Assembly: GCA_963738365.1 (NCBI GenBank)
Contig: CAVTWH010000010.1
Coordinates: 682,001-746,000 of the forward strand
DNA: 64,000 nt
Direction: 5' to 3'
From: CAVTWH01 sp963738365
Lineage (GTDB): Bacteria > Actinomycetota > Actinomycetes > Mycobacteriales > Micromonosporaceae
Shown: piece by piece, positions 37,301 through 45,590 of the stretch
How positions within the stretch are numbered: position 1 is the stretch's first letter
Layout: every line of letters begins with the position of its first letter
Translations under genes and position numbers: made by a program
The notes under the pieces: generated by a model
Told to the model about the DNA's origin: nothing
The model's database searches: none
What the model saw: only the letters and a program-made list of their open reading frames with translations

Positions 37301-38734
37301 GACCCACACGACGGCCGAGCCGGCGTTGGTGCCGTCGGAGGTGACCACCGGCGAGCCCGAGGTGTAGCCGAACGACTCCGCGGTGTTCCCGGCGAGGCTC
37401 AGCGCCGGCTTGCCGGAGCCGTCGAGGCCGTACTTGAACGCGAGCATGGTCTGCTGGTTCTGCACGACGTAGACGTAGCCGCCCTCGCCGCCGTAGACGG
37501 CCGGCCTGCCCCACAGGCCGCGGTAGGGCCCGGCGGTCTGCACGACCGCGTCGGTGCCGCCCGCGCCCTGGCCTTTGCCACCGAGGTTGTCACGGTTGAG
37601 CAGGAAGGCGCGCCCGTCCTTGCCCATCTCGAACATCAGGTTGGGGATCGCCGCCGTGCCGAAGTACTGCGACGGCAGACCGACCGGGCCGCCGGAGCCG
37701 AGGTCCTGATCGTTCTGGTCGAGCGTGGCCGCGTTGGCTGGGCTGAAGAAATCCTTGGCGCTCATCGTGCCGTCGGCGGCGACCGCGAGGCGCACGACCG
37801 ACTGCGAGAGCTGGTTCGGCGGGTTGTTGCCCGGGCCGTTCGGCGGGGTGATGCCGTTGCCGGTGCTCACGATGATCCGGTTGGGGCCGTCGGAGACCAG
37901 GCCGGAACCACCCTGCCAGATGCCGGAGCCGTGGCTGGTCGCGCCGGACTCGTCGGACCATACGCTCATCGTCCGGCTGGTGGTGTTGACCCCGACCACC
38001 CAGCCGACGTAGGTGCCGTAGTCGCACTGCGAGCCGAAGGCCATGTAGACGGCACCGCCCAGCAGCAGCAGGCCGGGACGTTGGTTGACGTCGTAGCCGA
38101 CGAACGGGTGCGACGGATCGTTGCTGGGCGTACCGGCGATCTTCGCCGGCCAGTTGGCGCGCTCGGCACCGCTGGCCACGTCGACGGCGTGCAGGTACCA
38201 GCTGGGGTGCTGCGGATCGGGGCCGTCGTTGACCTTCGTGGTCAGGTAGTAGGTCTGGGTCGCCGGGTCGTAGACGCCGGTCGAGGTGTTGCCGAGGTTC
38301 GGCGTCAGGTCGGCGCATCCGGTCGTGCTCGCCGGCCACGGCGCGCCCAGGCTGCGGGACCACTTGGTCGCGCCGGTCACGGCGTCCAGGCCGTAGATGT
38401 AGTTGTTCTCCGTGCTGACCAGCACGGTACCGCCCACGACCAGCGGCTGGGCGTACACCTGACCGTTGACCTGGGTCGAGAAGAGCTGGCCGAAGTTGCT
38501 GCCGGTGACGGTGGCCGGCGCGAGGTTGGGCTCGGCGAGGTCCCAGCCGGTGCGCAGGGTGTCCTGCGAGTTGGTCAGGACGTCCGCCGCGGCGTTGGAC
38601 AGCTGCAGGCAGCCCAGCAGGCCGGCCAACAGGGTCATGACGAGGGCGACCCGGACGGGGGTGCGCAGCGGACGTCGGTGCCCGTTTGCACGGTGCCGCA
38701 CTATGCGCACGTCGGACTGATCGTGACTGGGCAC
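34385..38734 (-). CDS. Secreted beta-propeller protein with Ig-like and three L-type-lectin-like domains
   Basis: 1449 residues. Signal region with a long basic start (helix VALVMTLLAGLLGCLQLS, about 29-46). PQQ-type beta-propeller (about 55-535) with blade motifs VYAQPLVVGGTVLVSTENNY and GLDAVTGATKWSR. Three choice-of-anchor/ASH-type Ig domains (about 541-640, 645-735 and 745-850; SLSFGSVPVGLSTTKTLTVS). Three tandem lectin-like domains (about 856-1050, 1055-1250 and 1255-1449). Each lectin unit has GWVFNGSA, GADGMTFALLD, GSGLGFGGLTGVAVTFDTY, NFIGL and RTGTHNV, typical of legume/L-type lectins. Expected to sit outside the cell and bind polysaccharide. Start GTG 38734 follows AAGGA; last gene of the operon. 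Confidence 0.87.
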   Translation of the reverse strand: MPSHDQSDVRIVRHRANGHRRPLRTPVRVALVMTLLAGLLGCLQLSNAAADVLTNSQDTLRTGWDLAEPNLAPATVTGSNFGQLFSTQVNGQVYAQPLVVGGTVLVSTENNYIYGLDAVTGATKWSRSLGAPWPASTTGCADLTPNLGNTSTGVYDPATQTYYLTTKVNDGPDPQHPSWYLHAVDVASGAERANWPAKIAGTPSNDPSHPFVGYDVNQRPGLLLLGGAVYMAFGSQCDYGTYVGWVVGVNTTSRTMSVWSDESGATSHGSGIWQGGSGLVSDGPNRIIVSTGNGITPPNGPGNNPPNQLSQSVVRLAVAADGTMSAKDFFSPANAATLDQNDQDLGSGGPVGLPSQYFGTAAIPNLMFEMGKDGRAFLLNRDNLGGKGQGAGGTDAVVQTAGPYRGLWGRPAVYGGEGGYVYVVQNQQTMLAFKYGLDGSGKPALSLAGNTAESFGYTSGSPVVTSDGTNAGSAVVWVERVDGPTGVNGQLCAYSAVPVNQKLALLRCFPIGTGVKFAAPATSNGRVYVGTRDGKVFGFGQPTTAALTTAQNTFGPTLVGTSSSTTVKVTATRPITINAITTTAPFSVTAPTLPVTLAAGQSVDVPATFTPTVPGSIPGVLNFQLTDGGMDELLPTGLQGNAYKPGLAASPPTLTFEDTPIGGTVTLSASFTNTGITDETISGVTGPSAPFTVSGLPASGATVAAGQSVAVSVTYTPTSAGADTSTIKMSSANGTATMTLSGHAIVGVAQLSITPSSLSFGSVPVGLSTTKTLTVSNTGNLAVTVTKAAPPALPYVVNTPLPEGQVLAPGDTIQVQVTFAPSMPGTYNNVYTISSNDGHGAHTVPVTGSSANPPNGTPLPSLGGGWVFNGSAKMVGSDLSLTSATANQVGSAVYATPLPSAGLSASFQLQLGPGTGADGMTFALLDAATATAKSVGAGGSGLGFGGLTGVAVTFDTYKGGNDPSNNFIGLTTGAVNGQLTYVATATNIPQLRTGTHNVLINATSGNVAVSIDGTAVLSAAVSLPGSALAAFTAATGGSADEHTVRNVSISSGSTLLPQPGTGWVFNGSAAMAGNEAVLTPATNMQAGAAFYSQTIATDGMTAAFTLRMNGGSGADGATFALIDPAQATAGPASVGGKGSGLGFAGLPGVAVTFQTYASYGVSSYNFVGIGTSTAGGAMTLVASSTSVPQLRTGTHNINISVSGTTITLKVDGTTVLTKSVPGLPATALAGFTAGNGGQNDVHAVSNAQILAGASLVPAPPSAAWTANGSATISGGTIQLTKADVNQAGTAVFGQAVPTARLNAKFTAQLNGGTGADGLTFMLLDASQATPTSVGLKGGGLGFANLAGVAVTLVTYPQTGVNSNNFVAIATSTAGGALSYVSSTTSVPPLRSGTHDVGVSVVNGNLVVSIDGTQVLNTQVSIPRYALIGFSGGTGGMTDIHAASNILIRY

Positions 38735-38775
38735 AGGTGGTCCTTCACGTCGAGAAGGGGAGGTACCGCGGAGCG

Positions 38776-40302
38776 TTACTGACGGAGCAGTTCAACGACA
38801 CGGATCTTGTCGAACCGCTCCAGATGGTCGACCTTGAACGAGTTCTGCAGGAGTGTCGCGCGGTCCACCGGCAGCCCTTCGAACGGATTGCCGGCGTGCC
38901 CGGTCTCGATGAGCCAGATGCGTTGCGTGGCGCCCAGGCACGCGGCCGCGTCCGCGCATTCGAGCGCGGTCAGCCAGCCACGGTCACGGGCCGCTTGGGC
39001 CAGGAAAACGTCGCGCGGGCGGGTCGCCGCGCTCCGGTTGCGGAACTGGTAATCGGTCGCCTTGCGGGCGAGGTCGGTGGAGCCGCCGAAGCCGTCGTTG
39101 AAGGCGACGCCGTCGCCGGGCTCGGCGTGCTCGGCAAGGTAGCGCGTGGCCGAGGTGTAGGTGGGCTGCCCGTCGAGGGTGTTCGCCCGGATCCGCTCCT
39201 GCGCGGGCAGGCCGGCGTAGGCCAGCGCGCCGGCCAGGACCAGGCCGAGCACGAGACCGGTCACGGCGCCGGCCCGGCGGCCGAGCAGCCGGCCGGCCCG
39301 GACCGCGCCGAAGGCGACCAGCAGGCAGACCGCGGGAACCGCGAAGAGGAAGTACCGGGCCATGAACAGGTGCAGCACGGTGAACGTGGCGTAGCCGAAG
39401 ACCGGCGGCAACACCACCCAGATCAGCAGCATCAGCGCGGCCGGCCGGAGCCGACCGGCCAGGGCGACGCCGAGCAGCAGGAACAACCCGACGACGGCCA
39501 GCATCAGCGGGCCTCCGACGAGTTCGTTGAACACCTTGCGCACGGCCGCCCAGTCCCCCTTGATCCAGGAGATCTGGCCGGACTGGTGGCTGGCGAACAC
39601 CAGCAGCGGCAGCACGAGGAGCGTGGCGGCGCCGGTGCTGCTGAACCACTGCCAGCGCCGGTCCGGCGTGTCGGCGGTGCGCCAGACGTAGAACAGGTGG
39701 CCGGCGAGCACCAGCAGCGCGACGAAGTGCAGCCAGCCGAGCACGACGACGGCAGCGCCGTACAGCCACCAGCGCGGCCGAAGCGGCCGCTCCAGCGCCC
39801 GCAGCAGCAACCAGGTGGCCAGGACCGCGAAGAACGTCACCAACGCATAGGAGCGGGCCTCCTGCGCATACCGCGAGGTTACCGGCAGTGCCACGTAGAC
39901 CAGCGCCCCGACGGTGCCCACCGTGCGGTCGAACAGGCGGCTGCCGAGGGCCACGATCAGGGCCGCGGTGCCGGCGACGGCCAGCAGCGACAGCAGCCGC
40001 AGTTGGGCCGGTGAGTCGCCGGCGACCTGCATCCAGCCGCGGACCAGCAGATAGTAGAAGCCGTGGACCAGGTCGATGTTGCTGATGAACATCAGCGTCT
40101 GGTGCAGCGAGAGGGTTGCGCCGTGCCAGGTGGCGAACTCGTCGTTCCACAGCTCGCGCTTGCCCAGGTCGACCGAGCCGACGGCCATCGCGGCGGCGGC
40201 GCCGAGCAGCGCGAGCACCGTGGTGATCCAGTCTCGGGCGGCCCGCCGGGGCGGTGGCGTCCGGTGGATCGCGGACGCCGGCGGGTCCAGCGTCTCGATC
40301 AC
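38776..40302 (-). CDS. GT39/ArnT-type membrane glycosyltransferase
   Basis: 508 residues, about ten membrane helices. It uses a polyprenyl-phosphate sugar as donor in related enzymes. The first loop carries the acidic pair in GKRELWNDEFATWHGAT, as in protein mannosyltransferases and ArnT. SRYAQEARSYALVTFFAV is the second conserved loop. A soluble C-terminal part follows (QERIRANTLDGQPTYTSATR). GTG 40302 overlaps the stop of the GH26-like gene (GTGA). Likely role: adding side sugars to the polymer made by the GT2 synthase; alternatively it glycosylates the secreted lectin protein. Confidence 0.85.
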   Translation of the reverse strand: MIETLDPPASAIHRTPPPRRAARDWITTVLALLGAAAAMAVGSVDLGKRELWNDEFATWHGATLSLHQTLMFISNIDLVHGFYYLLVRGWMQVAGDSPAQLRLLSLLAVAGTAALIVALGSRLFDRTVGTVGALVYVALPVTSRYAQEARSYALVTFFAVLATWLLLRALERPLRPRWWLYGAAVVVLGWLHFVALLVLAGHLFYVWRTADTPDRRWQWFSSTGAATLLVLPLLVFASHQSGQISWIKGDWAAVRKVFNELVGGPLMLAVVGLFLLLGVALAGRLRPAALMLLIWVVLPPVFGYATFTVLHLFMARYFLFAVPAVCLLVAFGAVRAGRLLGRRAGAVTGLVLGLVLAGALAYAGLPAQERIRANTLDGQPTYTSATRYLAEHAEPGDGVAFNDGFGGSTDLARKATDYQFRNRSAATRPRDVFLAQAARDRGWLTALECADAAACLGATQRIWLIETGHAGNPFEGLPVDRATLLQNSFKVDHLERFDKIRVVELLRQ

Positions 40303-41312
40303 CTGGTTTCTCCGACGTTGAAGCCGAACACGTCGGCGGCTGCCTGCTTGGCGAACGCCTGCTGCGAGGCGACGTCGGCCAGGCGCCAGTCCTTGGTGGC
40401 GTCCATGTCGAAGTACACGCAACCAATGACGTCGGAGCTGGTCGCCACCGCCGAGAGGAGGTTGTCGAGCTGACCGGGTCGCGCCGTGCCGGGCTCGGCG
40501 CCGGTCTCGACGATGACGACGGGCTTCGCGGTGATCCCGCGGATCGCGTTGATCGTCGGGACGAACAGCTCGCTGTACGTCTTGGGGCCGTGCTGCGAGA
40601 AGTAGCCGTCGATGCCGGCCCAGTCGACGACGTCGTCGCCGGGGTAGAACGGCGCCAGCTTCACCTGCTTCAGGTAGGTGATGACGTTGGGGGTCCAGGT
40701 CCAGAGCACGTTCGTCGCCTTCTGCGCGACGAAGATCTCGTGCAGGTGCCGCCACGCCGCCACGTACTGTGCCGGGGTCGTCGACTTGGTGCCCCAGGTG
40801 TACCAGCTGCCGTTCATCTCGTGCGCGAAGGTCAGCGCGATCGGCAGGTTGAGCGTCCGCACCGCCTTGGCGAAGGTCGTGGCGTACTGGTCGTACTTGC
40901 CGGCGGCTATGTCGGCCATCGAGATGTTCTTGGGCTCCCAGCGGATCACGGCCAGGCCACCGTATCCGTAGACCTTGCGCACCTCGGCGGCGGCGAATCC
41001 GTCGTTGAAGCTCTCGAAGATGGCGACGAGGTTGGGCTTCTTGCCGATCTGCTGGGCAAAGGCGTCGATCTTGGCAAGGTCGGCACCGCCGTCGACGGTC
41101 ACCCCGAGGTACTTCTTCGCCGGGCGCATCAGCGGCGCGACGTCATACGTCGTCGGCGGCGGGCTCGCGGCCGCGCCACCCTGCCGCTGCGGTGCCGCGG
41201 CAGTCGCCGGCTTCGGGGCCGGCACGTGGATGTTCACGGTTCGCAGCACCGTCACCTCGATGAAGGCGAGCGCGCCGATGACCATCAGGATGACGAGGTA
41301 CTTCGTTTTCAA
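40299..41312 (-). CDS. Membrane-anchored GH26-like glycoside hydrolase
   Basis: 337 residues. The N-terminal helix KTKYLVILMVIGALAFIEV anchors the domain outside. A Pro-rich linker is followed by a TIM-barrel of the GH26 (beta-mannanase) kind: KPNLVAIFESFNDGF, GLAVIRWEPKN, acid/base region ALTFAHEMNGSWYTWG (Glu about 165) and nucleophile strand KPVVIVETGAEPG (Glu about 267). The start is TTG 41312 overlapping the GT2 stop, so it is coupled to the synthase. A hydrolase encoded with a polysaccharide synthase usually trims or releases the polymer, as cellulase BcsZ does for cellulose. Confidence 0.83.
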   Translation of the reverse strand: MKTKYLVILMVIGALAFIEVTVLRTVNIHVPAPKPATAAAPQRQGGAAASPPPTTYDVAPLMRPAKKYLGVTVDGGADLAKIDAFAQQIGKKPNLVAIFESFNDGFAAAEVRKVYGYGGLAVIRWEPKNISMADIAAGKYDQYATTFAKAVRTLNLPIALTFAHEMNGSWYTWGTKSTTPAQYVAAWRHLHEIFVAQKATNVLWTWTPNVITYLKQVKLAPFYPGDDVVDWAGIDGYFSQHGPKTYSELFVPTINAIRGITAKPVVIVETGAEPGTARPGQLDNLLSAVATSSDVIGCVYFDMDATKDWRLADVASQQAFAKQAAADVFGFNVGETR

Positions 41313-42985
41313 AGGACGACCTCGACGTCCCGCTCCGGGTCGACCAGCACCGCTTGGAGGGCGATGGCGAGGAAGAACGCCCCACCGAGGAACGCCGGGA
41401 TGAACGCCGCCGGTTCGTGCGAGTTGAGCATCCGCCACGCCGCCAGGCCGACCCAGATGACGCCGATCCCGGTGGTCCAGAACTTGATTCCCAGCCACAG
41501 CCGGCGCGTCTTGCTCTTCTTGGCGGTGCCGCCGGTCGGCTCCCAGCCGAGGCTGCGGCCACGCATCAGGTCGGTGATGGCGAACGCGTGGGCCCAGCCA
41601 TAGATCAGTTTCACCGTCCACGCCTCCAGGCGGTACGGGGCGTGGTGCCACATCGGGAAGACGATGAAGTTGTAGACGACACTGGGCAGGATCAGCAGGT
41701 AGTTGGCGAAGCGGATCTGGTGGGCGAACACCGTCAGCATCAGCATCGGGATGATCGGCCCGACGAAGGTGAACAGCCCGGTGTGGAAGTAGTAGCAGAA
41801 GCCGGAGATGTAGCTCATCCGGGCGCGGAAGGAGAGCTTGGTGGCCCAGAATTTCCGCGAGAACAGCAGGCTCATGGAGCCGGAGCACCAGCGGTACTGC
41901 TGCGTATAGAACGAGTTCACGTCGGTCGGGCAGAGGCCGGCGGCCAGCACGACCGGGATGTACCGCAGCCGCCAACCCTTCATCCGCAGGTCGAAGCCGG
42001 TGTGCACGTCCTCGGAGTGCTCGATGAGGGTCGAGCCGCCAATGGAGTCCAGGGCCTCGCGGCGGTAGATGGCGCAGCTGCCGACGCAGATCGCGGAGTC
42101 GTGCGCCTGCCGGGAGACCTGGACCGATCGGTAGAACAGCTCCTGCACCGCGCCCGCGCCCCGCTCGACCCAGCCCTGCCCCTTGTGCACGCGGAAGTAC
42201 TGCGGCGACTGCACGATGCCGATGTCGGGCTCGGCGTCGAAGTAGGGCAGCATCTGGTTGAGCATGTCCTTACGTGGGCTGAAGTCCGCGTCGAGCACCA
42301 GGATGAAATCCGACAATGTGCGCTCGAAGGCGTAGCGCATATTGCCCGCCTTCTTGAACCAGCCGCGGTTGGGCCGGCGCTGGTAAACAAAGCCGAAGGC
42401 CAGTGCCATCCGCTCCATGGCCTCGTTCGGAGAATCGTCCAGGACATAGACGGATACCAGGCCCGGATAGCAACGCGACATCTCGCGCACGAATTCCCAG
42501 GTGTTGCGCAGCACATGCGGCGGCTCGCCACAGACAGGCAAGAAGACATCGACCGTCGGATAGCGGTCGGGGCGCCAATTCTTGACCAATTTCTGGTGCT
42601 CGGCCATGCGGAAGGTCGGTGTGAATGAAGTGACAATCAATGAGACGACGTAATAAATGACGGTAAAACCGAGGAGTGGGGTGACCAGCCACAGCCACGG
42701 CGAAAGCCTCATGAACAGCACCTGGCTGCACACCAGCGCACCGAAACTGACCAGGCTGGGAATCAGCAGCCGGGAAAGGCCGCGCCGACGGTAGAGCGTC
42801 AGCTCCGCGTCGGTGGGCGGCAGCGGGACAGTGGCGTAGGCCGGACGCACCGACTTGCCGTTACGGCGGCCAGCCGTGGGCCGGCGCAGCTCACCGGGCA
42901 CACGGAATTCGGCAGTGAAATCAGAGACAGGGACCGGTCGGGTAGTGGTCGGCGCTCCCAACTTTCGCCCTCCACGCGAACGCAT
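41309..42985 (-). CDS. GT2 processive glycosyltransferase, cellulose/mannan-synthase-like
   Basis: 558 residues with about seven membrane helices around a GT-A catalytic domain. Visible motifs are VYVLDDSPN (UDP-binding D, about 180), VLDADFSPRKD (DxD, about 231), HSEDVHTGFDLRMKGW (TED-type catalytic base, about 323) and the processivity motif QYRWCSGSMSL (QxxRW, about 364). These are the four hallmarks of cellulose-synthase-like enzymes that polymerise and export at the same time. No PilZ domain is seen, so direct c-di-GMP binding on this chain is unlikely. ATG 42985 follows GGAG. First gene of the operon. Confidence 0.92.
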   Translation of the reverse strand: MRSRGGRKLGAPTTTRPVPVSDFTAEFRVPGELRRPTAGRRNGKSVRPAYATVPLPPTDAELTLYRRRGLSRLLIPSLVSFGALVCSQVLFMRLSPWLWLVTPLLGFTVIYYVVSLIVTSFTPTFRMAEHQKLVKNWRPDRYPTVDVFLPVCGEPPHVLRNTWEFVREMSRCYPGLVSVYVLDDSPNEAMERMALAFGFVYQRRPNRGWFKKAGNMRYAFERTLSDFILVLDADFSPRKDMLNQMLPYFDAEPDIGIVQSPQYFRVHKGQGWVERGAGAVQELFYRSVQVSRQAHDSAICVGSCAIYRREALDSIGGSTLIEHSEDVHTGFDLRMKGWRLRYIPVVLAAGLCPTDVNSFYTQQYRWCSGSMSLLFSRKFWATKLSFRARMSYISGFCYYFHTGLFTFVGPIIPMLMLTVFAHQIRFANYLLILPSVVYNFIVFPMWHHAPYRLEAWTVKLIYGWAHAFAITDLMRGRSLGWEPTGGTAKKSKTRRLWLGIKFWTTGIGVIWVGLAAWRMLNSHEPAAFIPAFLGGAFFLAIALQAVLVDPERDVEVVL

Positions 42986-43081
42986 CCGCCACTCCGATCA
43001 ACCACAGATCGTGACGGCAAGCTCACTAAATCGTTACCTATGAAGAAAAGGGACCGCAATAGCGGCCTGCGCACGTGCTCG

Positions 43082-43119
43082 AAGATAGGTCACACCCAGA
43101 CACACTGTCAATTATGACA
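43082..43119 (-). promoter_or_regulatory. Promoter with overlapping dyad operator for the exopolysaccharide operon
   Basis: On the minus strand, TTGACA (43111-43106) and TATCTT (43087-43082) are 18 bp apart, one of the best consensus promoters in the window. TGTCA-N4-TGACA (43106-43119) overlaps the -35. The leader to the GT2 start would be about 90 nt. The surrounding 490-bp gap is AT-richer than average and holds no gene. Confidence 0.65.
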
Positions 43120-43479
43120 ATTGCCGCGAAACGTACTTCGAGGCAGTAGCGTCGCGTGTCGGAAATCACTCGATGATTGTGATGCGGGGCAATGGGGCGT
43201 ATGGGTTTGCTGTGCCTCTCGTTCTCCGTCCGAGTGGCGGGTCTCGGCTGCGCGGCGTCGACCCGTTCTTCGGCTGGCCGACCCGTCATCTGCAGCGGGC
43301 GCGGATCGTGTTGCTGGCTTCCCGAACGCGATGATCGCCCGGCTGATGCGGTATCGATACTGACAGATTCGGCTACGACGTGGACGGGGGCGACGCGTTG
43401 CGGATCTGCTCTGCTCCGCTCGGCGGCCACTGTCGTCGACCAGACAGCGGTTGTGCTTGAGACACCTGATGTGGTGGCG

Positions 43480-44631
43480 CTACGAGCCCGAATCGCACTG
43501 GAAGTCGACATTCGTCGACCCGGCGGACGGCAGGCTCGCCAAGATTTCCCGGAACCTGGCTGCGGCCTGCGGAAACACTGACGATGCGCAGGAAATCCGG
43601 TGCAGGTTGAGTCCGGCGTCATCGAGCAGCAGGTCGGCCTCGAAGTACATGGCGAACGAGGGCCGGGTGGCCGGATCGGCCAGGAATGCGAGCATCCGCT
43701 CGACGAAGTAGGGGCTGTCACCACCACCGTGCCGGTCGGTGCGCTCCGACAGGCCCCACTCCGGTACCGCCAGGCGCTTGCCGTGGTCCGCGGCATACCG
43801 CGCCCAGAAGCGCAGCCCGCTGCTGCCGTCCAGGATGGTGTTCCACACCGAGCGCCGCGCCGCGGCCAAGCGCTCGACGCTCGCGTCGTCCGGTAGCGGG
43901 TAGGTGTGCGGGAGCCAGGACATGTCGTAGACGTCCACCCCGATGTAGTCGACATAGGCGTCGCCCGGGTAGGCCGGCTCAGCGTCCGAGTGCTCGGTAC
44001 CCAGAATCGGGTTCCACAGAAATTGGAACTGCTGCCCGGGCACCGCGCGCATGGCATCGACCAGGTGCCGGAAACAGCCGGCGTAGTCCGCCTCCCGGCC
44101 GGCCGAGGCCCACCCGTACCAGTCGCCGTTGAATTCCCAGCCCGGCCGCACCACGGTGTCCGGCAATCGGTGCCCGATCAGGTTGCCCGCGAGCGTGGTC
44201 CAGTGGAGGTCGTAGTACCCGGCGGCACACTCCGCCAGGCTTCCCTGCCGCTTGGGGAACAGTGGCACCGAGTAGATCAAGCGGCGACCGCTCGCGGCCC
44301 AGGGCGCGAGCTGCCAGTCGCCACCCTCGATCCCGCTCCAGCTGTCGGCGGGCGCGAAGTCGAGCGCGATCCCGGTCCGGACCCCGCTCCACGCCTCCCA
44401 GCTCCGCAGCCGGTCGACGCCCTTCGCGCCGGGTCCGGTGTACGCGCCGAGGAACGACCACCGTGGTTCGGCCGAGGGCGCCGAGCTGCTCCGAGTTGCT
44501 TCGGGCACGGTCCTGTTACCGCCGGCGGAGCTGGCGCAGCCAGCAGCTCCGCACCCGATGACCACGGCCAGGATCGCCGATAGAGTCGCCGCCACCAGCG
44601 GTGGTCGGCTGCGGACGTATCCAATGGCCAC
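43480..44631 (-). CDS. GH26-like glycoside hydrolase lipoprotein
   Basis: 383 residues. The start gives a lipoprotein signal peptide (VAIGYVRSRPPLVAATLSAI, lipobox GAAGC near 32). The barrel follows: WSFLGAYTGPGAKGVDRL, then the acid/base motif RPGWEFNGDWYGWA (Glu about 165), QFLWNPILG, VDYIGVDVYD, the nucleophile strand LAVPEWGLSERTDRHGGGD (Glu about 288) and FAMYFEADLLL near the end. The set resembles GH26 and related mannan-active families. GTG 44631 was chosen for the lipobox distance; GTG 44709 has a better AGGGG but adds 26 basic residues. It is upstream of the exopolysaccharide operon on the same strand. Confidence 0.82.
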   Translation of the reverse strand: MAIGYVRSRPPLVAATLSAILAVVIGCGAAGCASSAGGNRTVPEATRSSSAPSAEPRWSFLGAYTGPGAKGVDRLRSWEAWSGVRTGIALDFAPADSWSGIEGGDWQLAPWAASGRRLIYSVPLFPKRQGSLAECAAGYYDLHWTTLAGNLIGHRLPDTVVRPGWEFNGDWYGWASAGREADYAGCFRHLVDAMRAVPGQQFQFLWNPILGTEHSDAEPAYPGDAYVDYIGVDVYDMSWLPHTYPLPDDASVERLAAARRSVWNTILDGSSGLRFWARYAADHGKRLAVPEWGLSERTDRHGGGDSPYFVERMLAFLADPATRPSFAMYFEADLLLDDAGLNLHRISCASSVFPQAAARFREILASLPSAGSTNVDFQCDSGS

Positions 44632-44709
44632 GAACGTATGATCCCTGGCGCGTCGCCATCCGGCGCAGCGGCCCGGGCACAAGCTCCGGTCAGGCGGTAC
44701 ACGCTTCAC

Positions 44710-44918
44710 CGTCGCCCCTTTTGTGGCATCCGGGCGGGGTGCGACCTGGATGTGGGAGGGTGTCCTGTCATCCGGCCGGCGTGTCGCCCGGTGGGCCAGC
44801 AGTCACCTGCGAGGCCATGTTCCGGATCGATCGCCGGGGGCCCTCACCGCAGGATCAGATGATCTTGCGGTCCGAACGGCTCGGCGGGACCGGACGAGAC
44901 CCGACCCCGAGCGCATGG
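44710..44918. other. Intergenic, nothing recognised
   Basis: Upstream region of the GH26-like lipoprotein gene. GC-rich, with short inverted repeats but no coding frame that I can support. It leads into the tRNA-fragment boundary of the island. Confidence 0.3.
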
Positions 44919-44950
44919 AGCCCTGATCGGCATTCCGACTGGTCAGGGCT
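44919..44950 (-). terminator. Hairpin next to the tRNA fragment
   Basis: AGCCCTGA (44919-44926) pairs with TCAGGGCT (44943-44950), with an inner TCGG/CCGA stem. It lies directly 3' of the tRNA fragment, where a tRNA terminator is expected. Confidence 0.6.
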
Positions 44951-44953
44951 TCT

Positions 44954-44990
44954 TGGTGAGCCGACGGCGGGACTTGAACCCGTAACCCCC
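44954..44990 (-). other. tRNA 3'-end fragment, probable attachment-site remnant
   Basis: The minus strand reads a T-arm GGTTACGGGTTCAAGTCCCG and acceptor end CGTCGGCTCACCA, but no matching 5' half lies within 100 bp. The acceptor CGTCGGCTC is identical to that of the intact tRNA-Thr at 46905. The T-stem differs by compensated pairs, so it may come from another Thr isoacceptor or an element-borne copy. Such 3' fragments mark the far end of elements inserted in tRNA genes. Confidence 0.7.
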
Positions 44991-45431
44991 AGCAGGTGGT
45001 ACGCATGCCGGCAATCCGGACCCTTCAGGGCCTTGACCAGCGGCGCAGTTCTCAACACTTGTCGCTGCACCTCGCCGCTGTTCGTGCTCAGTTGTGCCGG
45101 ATCTGTGCCGGATGATCTTCGCCACTCAGCGCCGCACTCCCCCACGCGCCTGGCCGAGGAGCCATCCCGCCACCCGTGCTAGCAATGGCTGGCCAACTGC
45201 CCAGGTAACGATCTTGGTTGGGTCCTCCAGGACTGACAGATCGAGGCGCCAGATCGGCGCCCCTCAGTCTCAAGCCTGGAATCGAAAGCGATCAGGCCTG
45301 ACAGCTTGATGACGTTCCCATGGCACGCATCGAGGGCTACGTTCGAGGTAGGCCTCCGGTCGGCGGGTCGTCGTACCAGGCCATCGCGAGAAGACCTAGC
45401 GACTCGGTCAAAGAACATGAAGGGTCGCGAC
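44991..45431. other. Island DNA without supportable genes
   Basis: 440 bp inside the putative island, lower in GC than its surroundings. Frames here are short, lack ribosome binding sites and resemble no family. Confidence 0.3.
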
Positions 45432-45590
45432 ATGTGGTTCTGGGTGCTTGTCGCTGTGGTGATCGTTGTGGGTCTCGGCGCCGCTGGCGTTTATGACCGT
45501 CGCAGGCGTGTCCGGGGAGGTCGACTGCGTGGCGCAGCGGAAATCGACCGCGAGATTGCCAAACGCGGACGGTTTGACGGCACCCCGTAG
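45432..45590 (+). CDS. Small single-pass membrane protein
   Basis: 52 residues: MWFWVLVAVVIVVGLGAAGV forms one membrane helix, followed by a basic RRRRVRGG and an acidic/basic tail. ATG 45432 lies about eight bases after AAGGG. No known family. It is within the putative island, so it may be cargo. Confidence 0.5.
   Translation: MWFWVLVAVVIVVGLGAAGVYDRRRRVRGGRLRGAAEIDREIAKRGRFDGTP

Noticed and set aside
36000..38300. Long plus-strand frames opposite the lectin/propeller gene
   Set aside because: They are GC-rich shadows on the opposite strand with Arg/Gly/Val-rich sequence; the minus-strand gene has a full domain structure.
44855..45145. Minus-strand frames of 60 to 96 codons covering the tRNA fragment
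   Set aside because: They are translations through a tRNA 3' end, a common source of false hypothetical proteins, and lack ribosome binding sites.
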